Positions 33,136-42,504 of a stretch of DNA of 64,000 nt are shown here, one piece after another; position 1 is the first letter of the stretch, and the number at the start of each line of letters is the position of its first letter. This stretch comes from Oscarella lobularis. Its lineage: Eukaryota > Porifera > Homoscleromorpha > Homosclerophorida > Oscarellidae. The position numbers were made by a program, and so were the translations under genes. The notes beneath the pieces are model-generated. The model did no database searches, had not been told where the DNA came from, and saw only the letters and a list, made by a program, of their open reading frames with translations. Location of the stretch: positions 2,435,747 to 2,499,746 of the forward strand of contig NC_089179.1 of NCBI RefSeq assembly GCF_947507565.1. Direction: 5' to 3'.

Positions 33136-33606
33136 TTTTAGAAATTGTCCAAGACAATTTCAAAAATTGTCTAAGATGATTTTAAAAATAGTCTAAAACA
33201 ATTTTAAATACATCCAAGACTATTTTAAAAATAAACAATTTAAAAATTAGAAATGCGAACTAGCTAATGTAGAAATATAATATGAAAAATATAAAGACGT
33301 AAAATACAAGGACATACGTGTTGCGGCGGCTTTCATAAATTCTCCTTTAGAGAAATAAAAGTCAATGTTATACAAGTATTTAGTTTTTCTTGACCTCCTT
33401 GGGTTACTTTTGATACGTGAAACTTGAAAAAAGGATTAATCCAGCCTAAATCTTGCTCTCTCATTTCAGCGCACTCCCGACTGAGGTTGCTGATGTGGAT
33501 CTGGTACAGGATCAAGTGCAATTGCTGGTGAGAATTAAAACAATTCACGCAGTTTTAATTAACATTAAATTGGATTTTACCCTGAGCAACTCCGTCGTGC
33601 AGTGCT

Positions 33607-33675
33607 GGTACTGTAGTGGCGGCGAAGGCAGTGGTGATGGTGGCGGTGGAGATGGAGGCGGTGGTAGCGTTGCTA
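33607..33675 (+). repeat. GGTGGCGGNGA-type simple repeat
   Basis: A purine-rich run of GGTGG and GGAGG units immediately before the minisatellite. Confidence 0.7.
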
Positions 33676-33700
33676 GTGAGAATTAGAACAAATCACGCAG

Positions 33701-33863
33701 TTAAGTTTGGAGCGAATTGAAAGTGCCTTCGCTCGTTTACTTAAGTTTGTAGCCAATTTCAAGTGCCGTTACTCGTTTACTTAAGTTTTGAGCCACTTTC
33801 AATTGCCTTCGCTCGTTTACTAAGTTTTGAGGTAATTACAAGTGCCGTCGCTCGTTTACTTAA
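33701..33863 (+). repeat. 40-bp minisatellite, left part (split by element B)
   Basis: Four units of about 40 bp with the pattern TTAAGTTTGGAGCCAATTTC then AAGTGCCGTCGCTCGTTTAC, 80-95% alike. Each unit holds one TTAA. The array is cut exactly at a TTAA by the Kolobok-like element B and resumes at 40357. Confidence 0.88.
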
Positions 33864-33870
33864 GGTGGTT

Positions 33871-34751
33871 CAGTGCACCCACGCATAAGCTACCCACGTG
33901 ACCCTTCCCCGGACTTGGCCGCGACATTCAAATAGAAAAACGTACCACGAAACGCGCAACGATAGTAGCATGATTTCTCTAAGATTTGGTCGAAGGATTA
34001 GTCGATAGCATGTATGCCGTTCGAGTAATCCTTCACGATAGTGCAAAAGTACTTTTACACGTTTTTTGGCGTAGATTCCTTAGCAACTAGCCTAGTTCTT
34101 TTTCCGAAACGCATCGAAATACTCTTTTCTAAAGATCGGTCGAGGCGATTTCCATTCGGCTCTTTCGTTTGTCTACAATTACGCTTAAAGTATTGTTTCT
34201 ATGGCCATATAAGACCGTTTTCCAGAGTCTACGCTGCGATTCGCGATCTCGCGCCCACGCGAAACAACATTAAAAGGGATACTAAAAACTTTGGTCGAGG
34301 CGATTTTAGATCTTTTGCTTAGTTTCGAAGTTACAGTTTGCGACCTTGTTGTCATGGGCGTGGCTAACGCGCGCACTGCTTTCTACACCAAAAATGCAGT
34401 AAAGCGCCCTTAACTAATTACTGTGGTACTTCTCGAGTATTCTCTAATCTATTGCTAGCAAACTGTGCCACATAATAGGCGAAAAACGAAGAAACGGTAT
34501 CGCAGTAGTGGTAGCGCGCTAGGGCTTCACCAGGGGAACCTAACGGTCGCGTACGTTACGAGCCAATCTCATTGCAGCACGTGACCCTTAATTAAGTGCG
34601 TACTTCGTCGAACGCCTACGTGCCTTACATCATTGGAATCTTACGGGACAGAGGATTCCAATGATGTGATTCCCGATGGTGCACGACGAACGACGAACGA
34701 CGCGGACACTAGCGCGCTTTAAAGTTGGGAAGTTTATGCGTGGGCGCACTG
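33871..34751. mobile_element. CAGTGC-family MITE 1 inside the element B terminus
   Basis: The left end is CAGTGCACCCACGCATAA and the right end, inverted, CAGTGCGCCCACGCATAA. The flanks are TT/TA; TA is the likely original target, one base having mutated. No gene inside. It is the same family as 49974-51473 (shared internal text around AAGATTTGGTCGAAGGATTA) and its ends match the pattern of the DD129E element at 52114-55776. Confidence 0.87.
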
Positions 34752-37246
34752 TATTGTGAATATTACGCTCACTTTGTTTTATTCCTAAAATAAAGTTTTT
34801 ATCTGTAATGTCTATCTATGCTCACCTTCTATTCCAAGGTCTTCCAATCACTCTCCAGGCGACAACTGGTCCCTCCGATCCGTAGTTTTTGAGCATTGAA
34901 ATTTCAAAAAAACAACTGTTAGAAGTCAATCGGGCTGAATTCTAGCGTACCTTTTAGTCCTATCGATGCGATCGCGTAGAAAACAGTGCTAAGGTTTCCG
35001 TTCCATAAAAATCAATTGCAAGATTGGCTTCTACAACAAGATTTTGACCCTTTTGCGTCCTTCAGACTTTTCAAGCGCTTCGAATACTTTGTTGAGTACC
35101 TTTCTATCGACGTCCAATTCGTTGATATCAACACAGCATCTCCTTTCATTCTAGCTTGAATGAGAAACGATAGAGCTAAATCCTACGCAAAAATTGAAGT
35201 TGGATCACGCGAGGGCGGCCATTTTGAATGCTCGGGATAATGACCGCCGAAGCCACGAGTAACGTCTTCTCGTCGTCGCCGATACTAAAATTGCGAGCTC
35301 TGGCCAAATCGTTTGCCAAAAGCCTATACAATCTTTAGCACTTTTTCTTTTAGGTAAAATACTGAAGGAAAAAGACTATCGCAATAAAGCTATTTTGGGA
35401 AAACTGTTGGAACGTTCAATTCTTCTTTTGACGACTCAAAGAGGGATCTTCTGTGTTCAAATGTGTTTTTTACGGAACAAAAGCAGTGGAATTTTGATTG
35501 CGAATCGCTGGAATCGATCACATCGCTCAGAGGGCAAGTAGAAGGCAAGGTGCGATGTCGTCTCTGCACGTGACAATTTCATTTTGCAGGTCCGCCTTTA
35601 TCTAGGTACTTTCTCATAAACAAGGCAAACGAATCGTCGCGGTCAGGCTCCTCAAGACGAAAACCTTCAAAATCGCTGTCGTCGTCACTTTCAGTAGGAT
35701 CGAGTTGAACGACTGCTGGTGGTCCAGAATTCATTGCTTCTACTGCGGCCTTGCTGAGCTCGCGAAATATCGATCGAACGTGGGTTACGTTCTGACGAGC
35801 CGTTCTTTTGGTGACCACTGGTGCCTTTAGAGAAAAAATGACTGAAGATTCTTTTCTAGAAATTACTTACGTTTGAGGAGTGAAAATCTTCGTCTTCACT
35901 TGAAGAATCTTCCTCTAGTGATGAATCAGACGAAGATGCCGTTTCTTCGTCTTCTTATTTCTTCCGTTCTTGGTCCTATTTCTAAAATTTACCTAATCTC
36001 TTCATATTGTTTGTTTTCTACTTTTCTCGTTGATCTTCCTTGACCGGTTCTCTTCCTCTACCTCTTCCTCTAGCTCGTCCCCTAGCTCTACCTCTAGCTC
36101 TTCCTCTTGCTCTGCCTCTTGCTGTCGCTCCACCCTGTGCGTTTCCCTGAACGCCAATCGCTCCAGCGCCATAGGTAGGGCCTTCTGCTTGCTCTTGTCG
36201 ATCTCTCCCTTCTTTCTTTCTTTTCCTTCTTTTCCCTCTCGATTTTTTGAATTTTACGGTTGCCTTGTACAGTTCGCTTGATTTTATGCGAGCGTCGTCC
36301 AGGCTCTTGAAAGCTGACAACGAATGCCTTCCACCTGGCGTCCTATTGACCTCCAGCGCGCGAATGAAAGCTTTTGACCCGTGATTGAACTGGCTGGCAG
36401 AGAGCCTCGCTGCCGCCGTTATAATCACGGGCCCTCTGTATTTCGCCTTTGGCGCGTACGTCCACAAGGTGTTGTGGAAGGATTCGTTCTACAGAAAATG
36501 TTTCGGGTATTTATACATTAGTGTAACTAAGAACCTACGCCGTTTTGAGTTTTTCCCTCTTTGCAGCTTTGCAAGAGCGCTGGAGACGAAAGATCATGAA
36601 ATATTCTTTTCAATTCGTGGAAAAACGCGTGAGGAAGAGGACGCCTTTTTTCTGTCGCATTTTGCCTTGCATGGGCACGTCGCCACCAGCACCAGGACGC
36701 TTCTCCTTCCGGACAAAAATGGTGACGATCTTCGTCCGTTTGAGGGCAGCAGGTTGGGCCATGAGCAAATGAATGCCCTGCGGATGGATCCTTTTGACTC
36801 ACCTGCAGATGAAAATATTTGTGTCATTTTTTAGGGTATTGATGCTTACCTTTTTGTTTTTGTCAAAGGCTTCAACGCTGTGATACAGAGATGCCATCAC
36901 GCTCTTTTTCATTGCGTCGACGTCTCCGCTGTTCGATTTGATGGCATAGCCATAATTTGAGCTCAAGCTAAAAATCATGAATATAGAAATCAGTTACGAT
37001 CATTGAACAATCTATTGATACTGTTCAATTGCAAGGTGAGACAGTCGATTTCTTCCTGTTACGCTGCCCCCGTCTTCCATTATGATCTTCTTGGTGTTGG
37101 CGATCCAGTTCCGGAGACGAGCACCCATTCTTTTATGCACGTGTCCCACGCAATCAAGCTTTTTGACTGGATGCTCGTCTCCGTAAACGTTTTTGACGGC
37201 TTCAAAAGAACTGGAGTCGCCATCGCCGATGAACGTCGTATATCTA

Positions 37247-38840
37247 CAGTGGGGTCCAAAAGTTAGAGGCACCCGCACTAAATTAGCGTTACCTTAGTTT
37301 TCGCGTCTCCTTCCCGACTTTTGCTCCCAGGAAACAATCTTTTTGGCACTAAAAGAGCGAGAAATTTAGAAGAGTGACTGTTTGCTCCACTTAGTGGTCG
37401 CCTCGCGCGGTTAGGTAGAGCATCGCTTTTATTCCTGATCCAAAACATACAAAGAACGGGCATTATTTCGTTCGCTCTGTGGAAACGCGATCGTAGATAG
37501 ATCCTTCGAGGCATGCTCTTAAACGACACAATGTTAATAAGTCAGGTGACACTTATTTTGCTAAACGGAAGTTGTCGTGAAGCGCACTCTAGAGAAAAGG
37601 CGTGGATCAATTTCAAAACGAGAAGGCGTGTCATGTTTCAAATCCCCAGCCGTTTGTTTACCTCCTATTAACCAGTTATGGGTCAGAGGAAACTTTTGAA
37701 GCTAGAAGAGCGAGCTAGAATAGTTGCTCTGGCACTGGAAGGATATAATCAGAGCCAAATCAGCCGAAAACTGAATATCTCAAGGTGCGCAGCGCAAAAG
37801 AATTTGGCCAAAATGAAGGAAACAGGCTCCGTTGCTGATCGCAAGAGATGCGGCAGACCTAAAAAGACGACAAAAAACGATGACAACTACATAGTTCTAA
37901 CATCAAGGCGAAACAAGAGAGCAACAGCTAATGATCTCCGAGCTCATCTGGAGTGTGCAACGGGCGTGACCGTTTCGAAGTCGACCATAAAGAGGCGGCT
38001 CCACGCAGCTGGCCTAAGAGGATGCGTCGCTGTTAAGAAACCTCTGTTGAGCAAAAGGCACAAATCTGCACGGAAAAAGTGGGCAAAAGAACGAAAAACC
38101 TGGACTGAAGACGATTGGTCTCGTGTGGTGTTTTCTGACGAGTCGACGTTCGAAGTTTTCAGCCACAGTCGCCAGCTTTACGTTCGCCGAAAGCCAAACG
38201 AACGATATTTGCCGGAGTGCCTTGCACCTACCGTGAAATTTGGAGGCGGCAAAGTGATGGTGTGGGGGTGTATGGCGGCGTCTGGCGTGGGAACCCTGGT
38301 GGTGGTCGACGGAACGGTGACGTCAGCAAAGTATACAAGGCTCCTGTCTCCGTGTTTGAAGCGCGATGGGGAAAAGCTAGTTGGCCAAAATTTCGTGTTT
38401 CAGCAGGACAATGCTCCTGCACACACTGCGAAAGCCACTAAGAGGTGGTTCGCGTCGAGAAACATCGACGTGATGCCGTGGCCAGCCCAGAGCCCCGACC
38501 TAAGCCCCATCGAAAACCTTTGGATGACAATGAAAAGGAGAGTAGCTGAGAAATGTCCTCAAAGCATCGCCGATCTAATAAAAATCATCAAAGCGACTTC
38601 GGATGCTATTGACCCCCAGACAACGCGTCACTTAGTTAATAGCATGCCCAGACGTTTGAAGGCGGTGCTAGACAGCAAAGGCGGAGCTACCCGCTACTAA
38701 GCAAACAGTCACTCTTTCCGGTTTTTTTTAGTACGTAGTAGTTTAAGAACCCATGTGTAGCAACTAGGAAGATGCAGTATCGCTTTAGGACCTTCTACTA
38801 AAATATCGACCAGGGTGCCTCTAACTTTTGGACCCCACTG
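37247..38840 (+). mobile_element. Complete Tc1 transposon nested in copy B
   Basis: Perfect 28-bp terminal inverted repeats beginning CAGTGGGGTCCAAAAGTTAG, flanked by TA on both sides (37245-37246, 38841-38842). Size 1594 bp with one intact transposase. It is inserted opposite to the host transposase, within the TATAG of a splice acceptor. Confidence 0.97.
37678..38700 (+). CDS. Tc1 transposase (DD34E), intact
   Basis: 340 residues. The N-terminal paired-type DNA-binding region has two helix-turn-helices (about 6-50 and 65-112) joined by the GRPKKT hook at 59-64. Catalytic residues: D154 in VFSDESTF, D244 in QQDNAPAHT, E279 in LSPIENLW, 34 residues apart, the classic Tc1 spacing. The GGG-box-like FGGGKVMVWG (188-197) is present. 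No stop, shift or missing residue. Together with perfect ends this looks like a potentially active copy. It excises and inserts Tc1 at TA sites. Confidence 0.96.
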   Translation: MGQRKLLKLEERARIVALALEGYNQSQISRKLNISRCAAQKNLAKMKETGSVADRKRCGRPKKTTKNDDNYIVLTSRRNKRATANDLRAHLECATGVTVSKSTIKRRLHAAGLRGCVAVKKPLLSKRHKSARKKWAKERKTWTEDDWSRVVFSDESTFEVFSHSRQLYVRRKPNERYLPECLAPTVKFGGGKVMVWGCMAASGVGTLVVVDGTVTSAKYTRLLSPCLKRDGEKLVGQNFVFQQDNAPAHTAKATKRWFASRNIDVMPWPAQSPDLSPIENLWMTMKRRVAEKCPQSIADLIKIIKATSDAIDPQTTRHLVNSMPRRLKAVLDSKGGATRY

Positions 38841-40360
38841 TATAACGATGTGTTACGTGGGATATAATCAGAATATTTATTTTACCACAATTTGTGCTTT
38901 TCAATTGATCTTTTGAAAAGCACTTCTGCTCCTTTTGTCTCCATTGCTTTTGCAGAGCCAGAGTAGTTTTTACCACACTTGGGCTGATGTTACTTTTTCC
39001 ACACATTGTACTCCGGACTATTCTTGTCAATTCTAAAAATAACGCCAGCAGTCTTTACAAAAAATTTACCTTGATTCATCAACTCGTTGGCACGACTTGC
39101 AGTATGACGAAAAAAGGTTGAAGTCGATTACGTTTCCTTCAAGAACGATTGCCTGCACTCCGTATAGAGAGCTGAAGCCTCGACGAGCCCAGGCTCCGTC
39201 AAACGATATGGCTGCGTCGATTACTTAGTCGTCTCTAGCGCCTTTCCGAATTCTATATTCCTGGACCGCCTTTCGAGCCGACTCTTCAAATACCTGTATC
39301 AAAATCGGTTACCTAATAGTAACTATATAACTAATTTTATAAACGTACCGTTCCAAAGCTGTCACACAGTTCTTTCAAATGGATGTCCCAACTGTCGTAA
39401 AGAGGTGGAGGAGGCATGTTCATGACGCCTGCCAAGCGTACAAAGACGGCTCTGTTTGCCCCTGTCCCAAGCCCCAAGCACGGTAAGTGCCGCTCGCCGA
39501 TTTACGTCAAACGATTGTCCTGGAACGCCAGGACGAAGACTAGAAGTGTAGAAAGGGTGCGACAACGAACAATTGTCGCATTTGATAAGCAATTTGAAGA
39601 AAAGCCTCTTCGCTCTTTCAGCTTCAAAAATTGATATGAGGCCGCTCCTGCAGTTTCGACAAACGGAAAAAGTCGAAATCGCCTGGCTAAGTTGCACTAA
39701 GACGACCAGCCTGTAGGTGGGAGAATCGGCGTTAGAAACAGGCGTGAAGTCGCCATCGTTTGGCGTTTCAAGGGCGTCGATCACTGCCCACGTAGACGGA
39801 GCGTCGCCGAGTTTTTTCGTGGACTGTCCGACAGAAGACTGCTCTGAAACTTCCCCTGCGCTGTTTCCGGAGGCAGTAGGAACTTCCGGCTCGTCCCTCA
39901 AAGCGGCACGCGCAGCGACGATAGCTTGAAACTGTGTTCCGCGAAAGCCAGCACGCTTCGCTTTCGATTTTCGTCCCATTTAGTTCTCGAATTGACGTAA
40001 AACACGATGAACAACGGCAGTAACAAAAGAAAACGATCGGTAATTAAACGCGCGTTAGCGACCAAGAAACGCCTCCGATTGTGATCTTTCTATGCTATTC
40101 TCAGCATAGATTGCGTCTCGAACGTGTATCGTGATGTCAGTACTCACCAACCGAATAAGGATTTGTGCCATAAAGATAAGATTTGACGAGATAGAAATAC
40201 CACTGTTGGTTCTTTGTTTTTTTCAGGACTTTACTGACGTCGCAGAGACAAGAGAATAGGCGCAAACGAAAGACCATGAACCAAGGTTTCATACAAAATA
40301 TATTATTTTTACATGAAATTCGATCTAATAAGATGGGCGGTACCCACAATACCACCTTAA

Positions 40361-40512
40361 GTTTTGTAGGCACTTGCAGTTGCCGTCGCCAGTTTACTTT
40401 AGTTTTGAGCCAACTGCAAGTGCCGTCGCTCGTTTACTTAAGTTTTTAGCCTATTGCAAGTGCGGTCGCTCGTTTACCTAAGTTTTAGCCAAGTGCAAGT
40501 GCCGTCGCTTAA
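40361..40512 (+). repeat. 40-bp minisatellite, right part
   Basis: Continues the array broken at 33863: about four diverged units with the phrases AAGTGCCGTCGCTCGTTTAC and TTAAGTTTTTAGCC. Confidence 0.85.
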
Positions 40513-40539
40513 AAGCTCGCTGCTGGCGTGCGGCTTTCA

Positions 40540-41060
40540 CACCCGAACTATGAATTATGACAGAAGAAGAACAAACCAAGAGATAGCGCAACGGCGCCCA
40601 GAATCATGCGCAATGGCGCCCATGCAGAAAAAAGGGCGCATACAACGGCGCCGAGAAAAAATAGCGCAACGGCGCCAGTGACAGTTATTTCACTCTCTTG
40701 GCGCGCTTGGCAGGCTTGGCGCGCTTGGTGACGCGCTTGGCGTCCGGTTCGACGCTCTGGGGCTTCGTTGAACGTAGCATCCGGACGGGAGGGGGTGATT
40801 CTTTTTTGGGAGCCCTCCCGGTGGCAGCCCTCCCGGCGGCAGCCGGAGCTGCGGCGGGGGTCTCTTGTTTGCTTCGGCGTTAACTGCGGGGGTCCTTGGT
40901 CGGCGGCATCGTTCAATTTGTCGGAGGGGGTCCTTCGTCAACTTCGACTGCGGCGGATGGGATTCCGTAGGCGGCAGCGTCAAATTCGTCGGAGAGGGGT
41001 TCTTCGTCCACTATCCCCTCGGCGGCAGCGCTAACTGCGGCGGAGGGGGTCCTTCGTCTT
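40540..41060. other. GC-rich low-complexity block, possible basic C-terminal tail (minus)
   Basis: The block has repeated GCGCAACGGCGCC words and Gly/Pro/Arg-coding runs. On the minus strand, about 40868-40681, a frame reads an Ala/Pro/Lys-rich tail ending KRVTKRAKPAKRAKRVK and a stop, reminiscent of linker-histone-like tails. No folded domain is found upstream, so I do not call a gene. Confidence 0.3.
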
Positions 41061-41399
41061 CGTCGGTTTCGTCATTGTTGCTATCGGTTTGGTGTGTTAT
41101 GACCACCTTCGGCCTGCGGGAAAGGCTCAAGAATGGTACATCTTTCGGCGACATTTCATTTCGTGTCACTCTGACGCACATCATTATGGCCTAAAAATGA
41201 CAAATTAATTCATCTGTAGTTTTCTCAGGTCTTTCGCTTACGATAACCCATGTAGGTACGTTTAGGGACTTCATGAAGGCTTTTTCGGCCGCTTTTATCG
41301 TGGTACTCCTGTACCCTTTCTTAGTCACTTCCTTGCCGTTCATCGCGCAGAGAATAGCACACGAAAGTAGGGATTTCTTTCTTTGGTAGATCGAAGACG

Positions 41400-41498
41400 T
41401 TTAGGTCTTGAGCCACTTTCAAGTGCCGTCGCTCGTTTACTTAAGTTTGGAGCCAATTTCAAGTGCCGTCGCTCGTTTACTTAAGTTTTTAGCCTATG
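41400..41498 (+). repeat. 40-bp minisatellite, third locus
   Basis: Two full units and a partial one, nearly identical to those at 33701 and 40361. Confidence 0.88.
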
Positions 41499-42504
41499 AA
41501 TCATTATTGCTGTTAACTTTATTTTCTTTTAAATTATTTATTACTTGCTCATTTATTTATTTCTCTTATTAACATTTTATCGCGATTTTATTTTTACTAA
41601 TGTGGCAGTTCTAGTAGCTTTTGGAAGTCCTAACTTTCTGTGCCATGATGTCAACATTTTTATTAATTTTATGACTTAGCACTTCGCAAAGGCATATGTA
41701 GAATTTTACTGCGTTCTTGAACATTGAAGCGTCACCATTAAGGTGGCAAGGGGGGTGTGGCTAATATTATCCGGGTTGAATCTTTCGAATCCCACGCTAC
41801 TTTCTAATTTATGCACGCGTCGTCTTCGATGACGCTGAAGTGCGTATCATGATATCAATGATGTAACTAATGGGTGCCTCGCGAGCGAAGTGCTGCGATT
41901 CTCTCAGGAACAACGCGCATCTTTCGGCGACCGTACCGATCTTCGATCGATCTCTTGAGACGGCGGCTTCTCGCTCGAGGAAGAAAGGAACCCCGAATGT
42001 AATCATCGAAGACTTTTCTGTGATCTAGTGATGTAAGTACCCTTCTTCGCGGTCTTACTTTCGATAGAACCGACGACATTGTGTTTATCGAGCTACTTTC
42101 TAACGGAAACAACGAATTTCGAAGGAGCCAGCGGCAAACATCTAGAGAAATCGATTCACTAGATCACGGGTGAGTGCGTAAAGACCTCAAATCCGCTCCT
42201 TCTCGTTTTCTCTTGAAGTAGAGAACATCGGGAATTTCGCCGTTGAAGTCACGGGATCATACGAAATCGCTATCGTGAAAAAACCGTTCGCGAAGGTACG
42301 TCTCGAGGTTATCGCTCATTTCTCCCGAAATGCTACCCCAGCGACGATTGTAGTGCCTTCTTGCGGCCCTTTTGCAGCTGTTTCTCTTGTTAGGAGCCTC
42401 GAAGGAACGAAGCTAACGGTTCCATGACGAATTTCAATTAGTGGGCGTGGCAGTGCTAGAGCGTGTCAGCAGCATATATGTACTTTTTTTCGAGGAATGA
42501 ACTT

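Larger units (their letters stand above)
35579..39979 (-). pseudogene. PF20700 Kolobok-like transposase copy B, disrupted
   Basis: Minus strand from ATG 39979 (MGRKSKAKRAGFRGT). Exon 1 carries the PF20700 N-terminus (YRLVVLVQLSQAI, CDNCSLSHPFYTSSLRPG) and a one-base G insertion near 39475. Exon 2 has the first catalytic Asp motif AISFDGAWARRG, preceded by an in-frame TAA near 39224. The exon with YTTFIGDGDSSSF (about 37255-37090) is separated from its predecessor by a nested Tc1. Downstream come HHFCPEGEASW, PHAFFHELKRIF and the NESFH-like exon (36480-36018). That exon ends in four tandem GRARGRAR-type repeats. Acidic exons to 35579 seem to extend the C-terminus (DPTESDDDSDFEGF). Dead. Confidence 0.85.
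33864..40356 (-). mobile_element. Kolobok-like element B, TTAA target, with nested MITE and Tc1
   Basis: It is bounded by TTAA at 33860-33863 and 40357-40360. Both ends read inward GGTGGTATTGTGG; the left copy is split after GGTGGT by the MITE at 33871-34751. Right-end sequence is shared with element A. TTAA duplication with this family of transposase is characteristic of Kolobok elements. It contains the copy B gene (35579-39979). Without its two nested insertions it would be about 4.0 kb. Confidence 0.85.

Noticed and set aside
33701-33863. 40-bp repeats as a CRISPR array
   Set aside because: Units are head-to-tail without unique spacers and the genome is eukaryotic; it is a minisatellite.
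37278-37529. Minus-strand frame inside the Tc1 5' region
   Set aside because: Overlaps the Tc1 untranslated end and resembles nothing; shadow frame.
40540-41194. Several long overlapping frames in the GC-rich block
   Set aside because: Low-complexity composition on both strands; only the Lys-rich tail on the minus strand is mentioned, without calling a gene.
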